Under the pieces are notes generated by a model. It was not told where the DNA came from. It saw nothing but the letters and a program-made list of their open reading frames with translations, and ran no database searches. Shown one piece after another: positions 1 to 9,405 of a stretch of 64,000 nucleotides of DNA. Every line of letters starts with the position of its first letter. Position 1 is the stretch's first letter. Made by a program: the position numbers and the translations under genes. The DNA comes from Actinopolyspora saharensis (GTDB lineage Bacteria; Actinomycetota; Actinomycetes; Mycobacteriales; Pseudonocardiaceae): contig NZ_FNKO01000001.1 in the NCBI RefSeq assembly GCF_900100925.1, forward strand, positions 1,674,001-1,738,000, given 5' to 3'.

Positions 1-635
1 CCGTCCACCAGGCTGTGGCGCACGGCGAGGCTGACCGCCTCCAGCCGCGAGTGCACCCCCATCTTGGTCAGCAATCCCTGCACGTGAGTCCGCACCGTCG
101 CGTCGGAGACCCCCAGGTCCCTGGCCATGGTCTTCGTGTGCGCGCCGTTGACCAACAACCGCAGGCACTCCCGTTCCCGAGGCGTGAGCTCCTCGAGCAG
201 TGCCTCGTCACCGAAGGCCACCCCGTCCGCGTTGCGCTCCATCGCCAGCGCGGGCAACCGGGTCACCGGTTCGCCGGCCGAGACCTTGCGAACCGCCTCC
301 ACCAGGGCGGTCAGCCCGCACATCTTGTTGACGTAGCCCGCTGCCCCCGTGCGCATCGCGCGGCGGATCGCCGCGGTCTCGCGGTCAGCCGTGAGCAGCA
401 CCAAGCGCATCCGCGGGCCGCCCGCCCTCATGACCTCGTCCAACGAGTCCAGCACGTCTCCGTCGACGAAGAACCTGTCCAACAGGCACACATCGGGGCG
501 GTTCCCCCGCACCATCTCCACCGTTCCCTCGATGGTGTCCGCCGTGCCCACCACTTCGATACCGCGCTGCGGCAGCACGGTCGTCAACGCGTCCACGAAA
601 ACCGTGTGGTCGTCCCCGAGAACCAGTCGAGCCAT
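1..635 (-). CDS. LuxR-family response regulator (3' end outside window)
   Basis: DNA-binding two-component response regulator. The N-terminal receiver domain (about residues 3-120) shows the acidic pair D8-D9, the likely phospho-acceptor D53 in the CLLD stretch and the conserved Lys in a VNKMCG motif. A LuxR/NarL helix-turn-helix follows from LTPRERE to the HSRLEAV stretch. The start is the ATG at 635. The stop lies left of base 1, so the gene is partial, but both domains are essentially complete. It is on the same strand as, and downstream of, the polysaccharide genes, separated from the GT4 gene by a 244-bp gap that includes an AT-rich patch near 868-895 that may hold its promoter. No histidine kinase gene is visible nearby. 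The family assignment is firm; the target genes are unknown. Confidence 0.9.
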   Translation of the reverse strand, partial: MARLVLGDDHTVFVDALTTVLPQRGIEVVGTADTIEGTVEMVRGNRPDVCLLDRFFVDGDVLDSLDEVMRAGGPRMRLVLLTADRETAAIRRAMRTGAAGYVNKMCGLTALVEAVRKVSAGEPVTRLPALAMERNADGVAFGDEALLEELTPRERECLRLLVNGAHTKTMARDLGVSDATVRTHVQGLLTKMGVHSRLEAVSLAVRHSLVD

Positions 636-879
636 CGCTTACCCCCTCAGCGCCGTGGACCACGTTCCACGGGGCGGCCAGACACCGCGCACGGTGGAGC
701 GGATCCTCGCCGAATCCACCAGCGGGCCGCACCGGGTGTGTTCCGGCACGACAGGCGGACCTCCGTCCCCGGAGCGCCGAGCCGATCATCCGCGCGTCGG
801 TGGGTCCGCACCGGCCTCGTTGAATTCGATGCCCCAGTTGTACCTGTTCACGAAGCGCCATGCACTTTACGTTACTTTT

Positions 880-2094
880 TCACTTCGCATCGTGTTCAAC
901 TCCGTCGTCCACATAGGCCTCCTCCAGGGCCCGGACGAGCGTGTCGATGTCGAAGCGCTCGTCGATCCGCTTCCTGCCCGCTGCCCCCATCGCCGCGCGC
1001 TCGGCGGGGGAGTCCAACAGCCTCGCCAACGCCGCGGCCAGCAGGTCCGGGCGTTCGGGCGGGACGAGCAACCCCGTGGTCCCCGCCGTCACCAGATCGG
1101 GGACGGCGTTCACGTCCGTGGCCACCACGGGGAGACCGCACCGCATCGCTTCGGCCAGGGCCAGCGGGAGCCCTTCGTACCTGCTCGGCAGCACGAACAC
1201 GTCGAAGGCGGGCAGCAGGTCCGGAACATTCGGACAGTCCCCCAGCAGAGTGAAGTTCCCGGCGAGTTCGCTCTCGACCAGCCTGGACACCGGCGCACGT
1301 CGGTCCCCGTCTCCCACCCAGACGCCGCTGACGTCCTCGCGTCCCAGCAGGGCCAGCGCCGTGATCAAGTCCTCAGGGGACTTCTGGTACGTCAACCTGC
1401 CCACCGCCCCGACCAGCAGGCGGTCCTCGGAGACCCCCAGAGCGCGGCGGGCGCCCCGTCTGGACACCGGATCGGCGGGTGCGACGGCCCGGGAAACGGG
1501 AACACCGGTGGTGCGCACCCTGTCCCGTCCGACCAGGTCACGTCGGAGGGCCTCCGCGGTCACTCCGGAACCGACGCACAGGGCCACATCTGTGATCCCC
1601 CCGAGAGCGCGTTCGATGAGCACGTAACTCCCCCGGCGAAACGCGCTCTGGAAGGAGTGGAACGGGAAACCGTGGTAGGTGTGCACCACGCGCCGCGTGC
1701 CCGACCACCACGCGGCCACCCGTCCCACGGCCCCCGCCTTGGCCGTGTGGGTGTGCACGACGTCGAACCCGCACCGCGCGAACAGCGCGCGGAGACGCCA
1801 CAGCGCCACCAGGTCGTGCCGGGGACGGACTGGCTTGCACAGTGCCGGTTCGATCACCACCGGTACACCCGCCCCGCGCGCCTGTTCCACCAGCTCCCCG
1901 CCACCACCGGTGACTATGGTGACCGGACAGCGCCGCTCGACGAGGGCCACCGCCGAGCGCAGCGCCACGATCCCGGCACCGCCCTCCAGGCGGGTGATCA
2001 CCGCGGCGACGCCGTTCTCCGGTGCGGCGCTCCGCCGTCGAGCGCGTTTCGTCCTCCGCCCGGGGGCTCCCCGAACGAGACGTCCACCGCTCAT
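880..2094 (-). CDS. Glycosyltransferase family 4 (GT-B)
   Basis: Retaining GT-B glycosyltransferase of about 404 residues, cytosolic or membrane-associated, expected to add a sugar to a lipid-linked intermediate. The N-terminal part has the RLEGGAG glycine stretch and a VVHTHTAKAG segment typical of GT4 acceptor domains. The C-terminal part has the donor-binding E-x7-E motif (RYEGLPLALAEAMRCG). The start is set at the ATG at 2094, which overlaps the TGA of the upstream LuxR gene by 4 nt (ATGA). A much longer in-frame reading exists upstream but overlaps that regulator and looks like a shadow. The substrate cannot be read from sequence. The coupling to a regulator gene suggests coordinated translation. 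Confidence 0.9.
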   Translation of the reverse strand: MSGGRLVRGAPGRRTKRARRRSAAPENGVAAVITRLEGGAGIVALRSAVALVERRCPVTIVTGGGGELVEQARGAGVPVVIEPALCKPVRPRHDLVALWRLRALFARCGFDVVHTHTAKAGAVGRVAAWWSGTRRVVHTYHGFPFHSFQSAFRRGSYVLIERALGGITDVALCVGSGVTAEALRRDLVGRDRVRTTGVPVSRAVAPADPVSRRGARRALGVSEDRLLVGAVGRLTYQKSPEDLITALALLGREDVSGVWVGDGDRRAPVSRLVESELAGNFTLLGDCPNVPDLLPAFDVFVLPSRYEGLPLALAEAMRCGLPVVATDVNAVPDLVTAGTTGLLVPPERPDLLAAALARLLDSPAERAAMGAAGRKRIDERFDIDTLVRALEEAYVDDGVEHDAK

Positions 2095-2813
2095 ACCGGA
2101 TCCCCGCCGGCGACCCCCTGAACGGGCTTCGGCTTCGCGGCGGTGTCGGCCACGGAGCGGGCCAACGTCACTGCCTCCAGCTGACTGTGCACGTTCAACT
2201 TGCCCAGGATGCTGCGCGTGTGCGTGCGCACGGTCTGCACCGAGATGAACAGCTCCTCCGCGATCCGCCACGCGCGCTTTCCCGCGACCATGCCTGCCAG
2301 CACGTCGCGCTCCCTGGAGCTGAGCACGTCCAGCGGCCCGTCGCCGGCGGCCGCGCTGCGGACGTCCTCGCGCAGCGAACGCAGCACCATCCCCAGCACC
2401 TCGGGGGGATACCACCCCTCGCCGCGGGACGCGCCGCGGATCACCGTCACCAGCTCGGCGATCCCCCGTTCCTTGGGCACCCAGGCGATCACGCCCGCGC
2501 GCGCCGCCTCCACGGCCAGCGCGGGCCGCGACTGCGAAGCCAGTACCACCAGGGAACTCGCGGGGCAGGTCTCGCTCAGGAAGCGCAGCACCTCGGATGC
2601 TCGGGCTCCGAACGGAGCAACGTCGACCGTTATCACGTCCGGGCGTGTCGCGGCCGCCTTGTCCGGAAGGTCGACCTGGGCCGGATCGGCGCTACCGGCC
2701 ACCCACAGGTCCGGCACGGTGGACAGACACTGCCCGAGTGCCTCGACGAACATCCGTTGTTCGTCCAACAGCAACAGGCGCAGCATTCTCTCGCCCCCAG
2801 GAAGGCTCAACAC
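2091..2813 (-). CDS. LuxR-family response regulator
   Basis: Receiver plus LuxR HTH protein of up to 240 residues. The receiver keeps the acidic LLDEQ pocket, a candidate phospho-Asp in ITVDVAPFG and a Lys in VPKERG, but is otherwise divergent. The HTH runs from LSSRERDVL to HSQLEAVTLA. The first start (2813) gives a nine-residue leader MLSLPGGER; the internal ATG at 2786 places the receiver directly at the N-terminus and is equally plausible. The stop overlaps the start of the GT4 gene by 4 nt. It sits between two glycosyltransferase genes, so control of polysaccharide synthesis is a reasonable inference. No sensor kinase is seen in the window. Confidence 0.88.
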   Translation of the reverse strand: MLSLPGGERMLRLLLLDEQRMFVEALGQCLSTVPDLWVAGSADPAQVDLPDKAAATRPDVITVDVAPFGARASEVLRFLSETCPASSLVVLASQSRPALAVEAARAGVIAWVPKERGIAELVTVIRGASRGEGWYPPEVLGMVLRSLREDVRSAAAGDGPLDVLSSRERDVLAGMVAGKRAWRIAEELFISVQTVRTHTRSILGKLNVHSQLEAVTLARSVADTAAKPKPVQGVAGGDPV

Positions 2814-3031
2814 CCGCGTTCACGGCGGTCACGCAGTGGATTCTGCCCCAGCTGGTCCACGATCGCAGAACGTCACTGCCGGAAGCGACCGCACTGCTCG
2901 GGCTCCGCCCCGCACTGCCGCGCCGGGCGAGCAGCCACGCTCCGCCACGAACCCGCGCGCCGAGTCCTTCCGGAAACCGCCTCCCGCTTCCGAGTGGGCG
3001 GACCGGGCGAGTCGAGGTGCTCCGGCCGTGC

Positions 3032-4447
3032 TCAATCGCCCACCGCGGAGTCCGGTCCGCACGCGGCCGCGCCCCTGCGCACCGGAGCCCGTCGCCCCGG
3101 GCTGCGCCAGCGCCCCGTCGACCTGGTCATCCAGGCCACGGGCAGGGTGTACAGCGACAGCGAGCAGTCCAGCACGCGCAGCACCAGGAAGAACACCCCG
3201 AAGAGCAGGAAGCGAGGCTTCCGCAGCACCAAGGCCACCAGCAGGCTCAGCGACAGGTCGACCGCGACCACTCCGAGCACCAACCCCAGCGGGGTGACGT
3301 GCTCGGTCATCGTCTCGTGGAGCGGGCCGAGCACGGGCACCCCGGCCGTGGCGGGAAACAGCCGCGGCAGGAACAGCACCAGCAGCACAGCGGGGAAAAG
3401 CACCATCACCAGGCTGCTGGTGAACAGTTCCACCAGCAGCAGACACACCATGCAGCTGAACAGGTTGAGCCGCGGCCGGTGGCGACGGACCGTCTGCCAC
3501 AGCCCCAGCGCCCACCTCCTCGTCTGACGCACGTAGTCCCCGAGGCTGTCCGGGTCCTGGGTGATCGCCACCGCCCTCGGTGTGAATCCCACCTTGCCGA
3601 GTCCCTTCTGGTAGACCTCGAAGGTCATGTTGAAGTCCTCGATCACCAGCCCCGGGGGGTCCATGTCGATGTACGGCAGGACCGCCGTGCGGTACATGCT
3701 GGCGAAGCCGGGCACGATGTGCGTGGCGTTGCACCGCAGCCAGGTCTGGCCGAACTTGAGCAGGTACTGCCCCAGCGCGTAGATGCGCTGCCGGTGGCAC
3801 ACGAGCAACCTGCCGAGCGGGGACAGGCCGGACCGGTCCCAGTCGCTGCGGACGAACCCGGCCACGGCCGCCACCTCGGGATTGTCGAACAGGGGCAGTG
3901 CCGCGCGGAAGTAGTTCTCGTCGAGCCTGGTGTCGGCGTCGAGCAGCAGCACCACCGGGTAGTGCTCGACCAGACCGAAACGTTCGACCGCCTCCCGCAG
4001 GGCACCCGCCTTGCCCACGTTGGTGTGGGTGCTGATCACGTTCACCCCGGCCCGCTCGGCGAGTTCGACCGTGCGGTCGGTCGATCCGTCGGAGACGACG
4101 TGGACGTTGCTCCGCGGGACGAGGGCGATCACCGACTCGAGGCTCTCGGATATCACGAGCTCCTCGTTGTGGGCGGGCATGAGCACGGCCACTCGGTCCA
4201 CTCCGATCCTCCCGCCCGGCGGCACCTCGTCTCGCCGCTTGCGCCGGGTCTCCGGCAACGCGGACCAGACGCCGCGCAGATCGGCCAGGGCGCGCAGCAA
4301 CCAGGACCTCCGCAGCGCCCGCCTGCGCAACCAGCCACCGCAGACGGCCGTCGCGCGCAGCAGCCCGACCCCGCCCCAGAGCGCGAAGTTCGCGCCGAAC
4401 ACCAGCACCGCCATGAGCCACCACGGAACCACCGCAGTCACCTCCAC
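3032..4447 (-). CDS. Membrane GT2 glycosyltransferase (processive, PNAG/cellulose synthase-like)
   Basis: Family 2 glycosyltransferase of 471 residues with one N-terminal membrane segment (about residues 5-30), a cytosolic GT-A domain and several C-terminal membrane segments. Processive GT2 signatures are all present: VLMPAHNEE, DGSTD, DADTR, EDFN and the acceptor-site Q-x2-RW as QTRRWALG. This architecture belongs to the BcsA/PgaC/IcaA group, which polymerise and extrude beta-linked glycans. A GH18 hydrolase gene lies upstream in the same direction and a CE4 deacetylase further up. In PNAG systems GT2, deacetylase and hydrolase act together, so a poly-N-acetylhexosamine product is a possible but unproven reading. 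Confidence 0.9.
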   Translation of the reverse strand: MEVTAVVPWWLMAVLVFGANFALWGGVGLLRATAVCGGWLRRRALRRSWLLRALADLRGVWSALPETRRKRRDEVPPGGRIGVDRVAVLMPAHNEELVISESLESVIALVPRSNVHVVSDGSTDRTVELAERAGVNVISTHTNVGKAGALREAVERFGLVEHYPVVLLLDADTRLDENYFRAALPLFDNPEVAAVAGFVRSDWDRSGLSPLGRLLVCHRQRIYALGQYLLKFGQTWLRCNATHIVPGFASMYRTAVLPYIDMDPPGLVIEDFNMTFEVYQKGLGKVGFTPRAVAITQDPDSLGDYVRQTRRWALGLWQTVRRHRPRLNLFSCMVCLLLVELFTSSLVMVLFPAVLLVLFLPRLFPATAGVPVLGPLHETMTEHVTPLGLVLGVVAVDLSLSLLVALVLRKPRFLLFGVFFLVLRVLDCSLSLYTLPVAWMTRSTGRWRSPGRRAPVRRGAAACGPDSAVGD

Positions 4448-4596
4448 CGAGGGTCGAGCCGGTCCTCACAGAGCTCTTCCGGTCGAATCGTCGGTTGCGC
4501 GCCAACATCCCCGCCCCGAGACCGGAGGCGGCGCTCGCGACCCCGGGACAGCACCCGCGCGGCAACCACGCACGACGGGGCTCAGCGGGGGCACGA

Positions 4597-5745
4597 TCAG
4601 TCATCCCCGTTCCCGGACCCGCCCGCAGCGGGGAAGGTTCGCCGCAACCCGCCCCAGGTCTCCGGATCCGCGGCGCCGTACATCCACAGGTAGACCCCGC
4701 CTATCCCGGCACGTTCGGCCGCCCGGAACTTCGCCAGCGAGCTGGCCGCGTTCTCGAACCAGACCTCGTGCCGCTGGCCCTCCGCGTCGGTGTAGCGGAA
4801 CCACGGCGTCCTGCTCGACTCGTCGAAGCGGACTCGGGCATCGTGCTTCTCGGCCACCCGCGTGGCCTCCGACCAGGTGACCGGCTTCCCCCGCCCCTCG
4901 GACCAGTTGTAGCCGTAGAGCGGGACGCCCAGGACGATCTTCTCGGCCGGTATGGTCGCCCGCGCGTAATCCAGCACCTCGCGTATCCAGCCCACCGGGG
5001 CCACCGGCCCCGGCGGCGAAGTGGACCAGTGCCTGTCGTAGCCCATCAGCCGGACCTGGTCGGCGGCACGACCGACGGCCGAGTAGTCCTGGGCCGCGTT
5101 GCGCTGGTCGTAGCCCTGCTCGGAAGCCTTCGCGAACAACGCCACCGAAAGGGTCCTGTCGTGGGCGTGCAGCGCGTCGGCCAACCGACGGACGAACTCG
5201 CTGAACGCGGCCCGGTCCCCCGCGCGCAGCTCCTCGTAGTCGATGTCGACCCCCGCGTAGTCGTTGGCCAGCACCAGGTTCACGATCTCCCGCACGTGTT
5301 CCTTCATGCGCCGGGGATCGTGCAGTATCGGAGCCACCGAGTCGTAGGACCACTTCCCGTTGGTCATGTTCGCCACGGTCGGGGTGAAGCGCAGCTCGGT
5401 CCGCCTGATGCGGTCCATCGTCGACTCCGCGTTCGCGGCCCGGTCTCGCGGTATCTGGCTGACCACCCCGCCCTGCGGATCCAGGCCGTACATCCACGGC
5501 GAGACCTCGCTGAACACCTCGCTGTGCCGCAGCACCGTCTCCTCGCCGCGGCCCAGGTTCCAGAAGGGCAGCGCGGCCACCACCTCGGCGCTCGGGGCGC
5601 GTGGACGTGATTCCGGTTCGGAGCGCACCGACAGCATTAGCAGCACCAGGGCCAGCGACAGCACGAGCACCGTGGTGAACACCCCGATGCCCCGACGAGA
5701 GAGGGCGCCGAAACGCCCCGGAGCTCGGGAGCCCTCGCCCATCAA
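4597..5745 (-). CDS. Membrane-anchored GH18 glycosyl hydrolase
   Basis: Glycoside hydrolase family 18 protein of 382 residues. An N-terminal hydrophobic segment (about residues 20-40) acts as signal anchor, so the enzyme faces outward. The catalytic signature D-x-D-x-E is present as D167-I-D169-Y-E171 after an YAGV lead-in, and the barrel end shows GVYLWMYG. It resembles the SleL/YaaH type, which cuts N-acetylglucosamine-containing glycans. Lying within the polysaccharide locus between the epimerase and GT2 genes, it probably trims or releases the polymer rather than acting as a nutritional chitinase. Substrate is inferred. Confidence 0.88.
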   Translation of the reverse strand: MMGEGSRAPGRFGALSRRGIGVFTTVLVLSLALVLLMLSVRSEPESRPRAPSAEVVAALPFWNLGRGEETVLRHSEVFSEVSPWMYGLDPQGGVVSQIPRDRAANAESTMDRIRRTELRFTPTVANMTNGKWSYDSVAPILHDPRRMKEHVREIVNLVLANDYAGVDIDYEELRAGDRAAFSEFVRRLADALHAHDRTLSVALFAKASEQGYDQRNAAQDYSAVGRAADQVRLMGYDRHWSTSPPGPVAPVGWIREVLDYARATIPAEKIVLGVPLYGYNWSEGRGKPVTWSEATRVAEKHDARVRFDESSRTPWFRYTDAEGQRHEVWFENAASSLAKFRAAERAGIGGVYLWMYGAADPETWGGLRRTFPAAGGSGNGDD

Positions 5746-5763
5746 CGTCCCCCAATCGCCTGG

Positions 5764-6768
5764 TCAGCCACTGCGCGCGCTTCGCGCAGCAGTGACCGGG
5801 GTGTCCCGCGCGGCGCGCGTGTGCTCGTCGACGATCGATCGGATGATGGAATCGAGATCGTGCTCCGGGCGGAAGCCGACCAGTTCCCGCGCCAGAGCGC
5901 AGTCGGGGACCCGCCGCAGCATGTCCTCGTAACCGGAGCCGTAAACCGCCTCGTAGGGGCTGTGCTCGATTCCGCTGTGCGACCCGGTCAGCGCGATCAC
6001 CCGGTGCGCCAGTTCCGTTATGGAGACCTGCTCGGTGCTGCCGAGGTTGACGGCCCGGCCACGTGCCTCCTGCGTCCCGAGCAGCGCCACCATCGCCGGA
6101 ACCACGTCGGCCACGTGGCAGAAGCAGCGGATCTGCTCCCCCGTGCCGAAGACCGTGAGCGGCTTGCCGCGCAGGGCCTTGGAGACGAAGCGGGGCAGCA
6201 CCATGCCGTACCTGCCGCTCTGCCCCGGCCCCACCGTGTTGAACAGGCGCACGATGGCGGCCCACGCCCCGCGTTCGGCGACGTAGGCCTGGATCAGGCT
6301 CTCGTCGAGGGCCTTGGCCTCCGAGTAGGACCACCGCGATTTCAGCGGGGAACCGACCACGCGGTCGTCCTCCTCGGTGAGCCCGACCTTGTCGTTCTTG
6401 CCGTATATCTCGCTGGTGGAGGCGAACAGGACCCGCGCGTTGTTCCGCTGCGCCGCCTCCATCACGTGCTGGGTGCCGTGGATATTGGTGAGCAGGCTGT
6501 CCAGGGTGCGGTCGCGGATGACGAACGCGCCCACGGCGGCTGCCAGGTGGAAGACCACGTCGCAGCCTGCAACGGCGTCCTCCACGGTGTCCCGGTCGAG
6601 CACGCTGCCGTGGACCCGGCTCAACCCACCGTCGACGTCGGAACCGAGGTTCCGCCAGTCGCCGGTGCTCTCGTCGTCCAGCGCGACCACTGCGTGCCCC
6701 TCTCCCAGCAGGTGACGCACCAGGTGCGATCCGACGAATCCCGCCGCTCCCGTGACCACTGCCCTCAT
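5764..6768 (-). CDS. NAD-dependent nucleotide-sugar epimerase/dehydratase
   Basis: Extended short-chain dehydrogenase of 334 residues. The Rossmann motif GAAGFVG is at residues 7-13, followed by LDDES, a downstream HLAA motif, STSEIYG and the catalytic Y-x3-K in YSEAK. This is the UDP-glucose 4-epimerase / dTDP-glucose dehydratase superfamily that supplies modified nucleotide sugars. The ATG at 6768 overlaps the stop of the upstream GT4 gene by 4 nt. Product sugar is not predictable from motifs alone. Confidence 0.9.
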   Translation of the reverse strand: MRAVVTGAAGFVGSHLVRHLLGEGHAVVALDDESTGDWRNLGSDVDGGLSRVHGSVLDRDTVEDAVAGCDVVFHLAAAVGAFVIRDRTLDSLLTNIHGTQHVMEAAQRNNARVLFASTSEIYGKNDKVGLTEEDDRVVGSPLKSRWSYSEAKALDESLIQAYVAERGAWAAIVRLFNTVGPGQSGRYGMVLPRFVSKALRGKPLTVFGTGEQIRCFCHVADVVPAMVALLGTQEARGRAVNLGSTEQVSITELAHRVIALTGSHSGIEHSPYEAVYGSGYEDMLRRVPDCALARELVGFRPEHDLDSIIRSIVDEHTRAARDTPVTAARSARSG

Positions 6769-7937
6769 CCGTGCACCCCCTGTCCGGTGACGGGACCGCC
6801 CGCGGTCCGGGCGGCCTGGGCGGTCTCCGCGTCGCCCTGGCCGAGCGGTTCCCCGCGATTCGCGAGCAGTCGCTCGTACAGGGCGTCGATCCGCTCGGTC
6901 ACCGCCTCCATGCCGTAGAGCTCGCGCAGTCGGGGGACCTGCGCACGAGGCCTGGCCGCGTCCAGCTCCTTCCGCAAGGCCGCCCGCATCCCTTCCTGCT
7001 CGCCCGGGACCTCGACGGCGCGGTCCGTGTCGACACCCTCCAGGGCCGGACACGTGGTGTAAAGCGCGATCAACCCGTTGGCCAGGGCCTCCAGCACCGA
7101 AAGCCCGAAGGTCTCCTGCTTCGAGCAGGCGACGAAGAGGTCGAAGGCCGACAGCACCGCGGCCACGTCGCTGCGCTGCCCCGCGAACACCACCCGGTCG
7201 GCCACGCCGTGCTCGCGCGCGATTCCCTCCAGTCGCTGCCGCTCGGGCCCGTCCCCCACCAACAGCAGTCTGGTGCTCTCGTCCAGCAGCGGGGCCGCCG
7301 CCTCGATGAGCAGATCGAAACGCTTGTTCGGATCGAGCCTGCCCAGCACCCCCACCACGCGGTGGTGCTCGGACAGCCCGAGCTCTTCGCGGGTGTGGGA
7401 ACGCGCCTGCTGGTCGAAGGCCACCCGGTCGAAGTCGATCCCGTTGGGGATCACCCGCGTCTTCCCGCCGGGCACTCCCCACTGCCGCAGTCGCTGCGCC
7501 ACCGTCTCCGAAACCGCGATCGTGGTCTGCGCGCACCTGTCGGTCGCCAGGTACAGCAGCCGCACCCCGGTGCTCATGCGTCTGCGCTCGAGGTGGGTCT
7601 CCCCTATGGAGTGCTCGGTGCCCACGATGACCGGCACGCCGGCCAACCGCGCGGCGAGCCTGCCGTAGACGCAGGAGCGGTACAGATGGGTGTGCACCGC
7701 GTCGAAACGACGAGCGCGCATCAGGGAGCGCAGCCGCCACAGGGCGCTGAGCTCCGTGTTGCTGGACATGCCCAGGTCGTGCACGGTGACCCCGGCATCG
7801 GAGATCATCTCGGCGACCTCACCCGCGTTGTACAGCGCCGCCACCTCGCACTCGTGTCTGCTGCGCCGCACCAGCTCGTACAACTGCAGCTCGGCACCGC
7901 CGACTTTCAACCCGGTGATCACGTGTAGCACTCGCAC
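6765..7937 (-). CDS. Glycosyltransferase family 4
   Basis: GT-B glycosyltransferase of 390 residues. It begins with VLHVITGLKVGGAE, the usual N-terminal glycine loop, has HTHLYRSC in the acceptor domain, GVLGRLDPNKRFD at the start of the donor domain and an E-x7-E region in KQETFGLSVLEALANG. The GTG at 7937 is chosen because an AGGAGG lies about six bases upstream and because the family N-terminus starts exactly there. Its first 119 nt overlap the annotated 3' end of the preceding sugar transferase gene in another frame. Together with that enzyme it should build a lipid-linked oligosaccharide. Confidence 0.9.
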   Translation of the reverse strand: MRVLHVITGLKVGGAELQLYELVRRSRHECEVAALYNAGEVAEMISDAGVTVHDLGMSSNTELSALWRLRSLMRARRFDAVHTHLYRSCVYGRLAARLAGVPVIVGTEHSIGETHLERRRMSTGVRLLYLATDRCAQTTIAVSETVAQRLRQWGVPGGKTRVIPNGIDFDRVAFDQQARSHTREELGLSEHHRVVGVLGRLDPNKRFDLLIEAAAPLLDESTRLLLVGDGPERQRLEGIAREHGVADRVVFAGQRSDVAAVLSAFDLFVACSKQETFGLSVLEALANGLIALYTTCPALEGVDTDRAVEVPGEQEGMRAALRKELDAARPRAQVPRLRELYGMEAVTERIDALYERLLANRGEPLGQGDAETAQAARTAGGPVTGQGVHG

Positions 7938-9405
7938 TGCTGCCCTCCTCGTAGTTGCTTCCAGCCCGGCGGAGCCCGGCCAGCACGGCTCCCGCCGTGC
8001 GGACGAGGACCACCAGGTCCATCCACGGTGACCAGTACTCGACGTAGTGGTTGTCGAAGCGGGCCCGTTCGGTGATGGACGTGTCGCCGTGCAGCCCGTG
8101 CACCTGGGCCCATCCCGTGATCCCGCCCCGCACGCGGTGACGATCGGCGTAGTGGGGGATCGTCTCGGCGAACCGCACGGCGTAGTAGGGGCGTTCGGGA
8201 CGCGGGCCGACCAGCGACATGCCGCCACGCAGCACGTCCAACAGCTGCGGCAGCTCGTCGAGGTGCGAACGACGCAGCCAGCCGGCCAACCGGCCGCACT
8301 GCTCCGGAGCCGGTTTCCAGGCGAGCTGCTCCCCGCCCCCCGCAGCGACCGTGCGCAATTTCGTCACCCTGACGAGAGCCCCTCCTCTGGTAACTCTCTC
8401 CTGACGAAACAGGGCTGTTCCGCCACTGCTCCACCGCACGGCGGCGGCCAGCGCCGCCAGCAGCGGAGCGACCAGCACCAGCAGCACCGAAGCGAGCAGG
8501 CAGTCGAAGACGCGCTTGCCCGCCCGGGCCACCGCGGTGTGCGGGCACCTCCTGATCGGCACCAGCGGAATCCCCCACACCTCGTCCAGCGTGGCTCGCG
8601 GCACCCCGAGACCGAGTTCCGGAACCCGGGGAACCACGCAGAAGTCCACCGGCAACGCACGGCAGCGGCGCACCACATCGGTGACCTCGGCCGTGCTCTC
8701 CCCGGACGGGCACAGCACCACACGGGTGACCCGGTAACGACGAACGAACGCGGCCAACTCGGCCGGCTCGCCCAGCACCTCGGGATCGGACCGCCCCTCC
8801 TCCGTCCGGTCCAGGAATCCCACGAAACGCAGGCCGAGCTCCGGACGTTCGCCGAGCGCCTCGGCGAGCGCGCCCGCCGGTTCCGAGCGCCCGACGATCA
8901 GCACCTGTTCGGACAGTCCTGCCCAGCTGTGCAACGAGCGCAGCACGACAGCGGTCGTCACACGCGCGCAGACGAGCGCGCCGGCCGCGCACGTCCCGAC
9001 CAGGAGCACACGCCGCGCTGAGGACCACGGCAGGAAAGCCAGCAGCGGCAGACCGGTGGCGACCAGCGCGCTTCCCACCTCATCGGAGGCCCTGCGGCAC
9101 AGCCGGAGGCGATGAGCCCCTCGCGCAGCCAGGATCGCCAGCACGCCGCAGGAGTAGGACAGCGCAGCCAGCGCCCCCACGCGCAGCAGCACCAGCACCG
9201 CGCACAGCGCCACCACGTCGGCGCACGGGAGCAACCGGCCGGGCAACAGACGGACCCAGTTCCCGGGCAACGCGCTCCCGGGCAACGAGCTCCCGGCGGA
9301 TCGAACCGCCCGCGACGTCCTCCCGACGTCGCCGAGCTCGGCAGCTCGATCCGCGCGGAGCGGTTCTTCGCCACCTCCCTGCCGCGGAACGAGCTGCCAA
9401 CTCAT
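7819..9405 (-). CDS. Polyprenyl-phosphate hexose-1-phosphate transferase (WcaJ/WbaP-like)
   Basis: Integral membrane initiating transferase of 528 residues that loads the first sugar-phosphate onto undecaprenyl phosphate. Several N-terminal membrane segments precede a CoA-binding-like Rossmann region (VLIVGRSEP) and the C-terminal catalytic domain: a hydrophobic KRVFDCLLAS hairpin, FRQERV, KLRT, LDELPQLLDVLRG, GPRPERP and GITGWAQVHG. The start is the ATG at 9405, overlapping the upstream oxidoreductase stop by 4 nt. The conserved family end is reached at RRAGSNYEEG. About 40 further residues (Arg/Ala rich, overlapping the next gene by 119 nt) look non-homologous, so a lost stop or frameshift near 7940-7970 is possible. 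Confidence 0.88.
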   Translation of the reverse strand: MSWQLVPRQGGGEEPLRADRAAELGDVGRTSRAVRSAGSSLPGSALPGNWVRLLPGRLLPCADVVALCAVLVLLRVGALAALSYSCGVLAILAARGAHRLRLCRRASDEVGSALVATGLPLLAFLPWSSARRVLLVGTCAAGALVCARVTTAVVLRSLHSWAGLSEQVLIVGRSEPAGALAEALGERPELGLRFVGFLDRTEEGRSDPEVLGEPAELAAFVRRYRVTRVVLCPSGESTAEVTDVVRRCRALPVDFCVVPRVPELGLGVPRATLDEVWGIPLVPIRRCPHTAVARAGKRVFDCLLASVLLVLVAPLLAALAAAVRWSSGGTALFRQERVTRGGALVRVTKLRTVAAGGGEQLAWKPAPEQCGRLAGWLRRSHLDELPQLLDVLRGGMSLVGPRPERPYYAVRFAETIPHYADRHRVRGGITGWAQVHGLHGDTSITERARFDNHYVEYWSPWMDLVVLVRTAGAVLAGLRRAGSNYEEGSSASATRDHRVESRRCRAAVVRAGAAQQTRVRGGGAVQRG

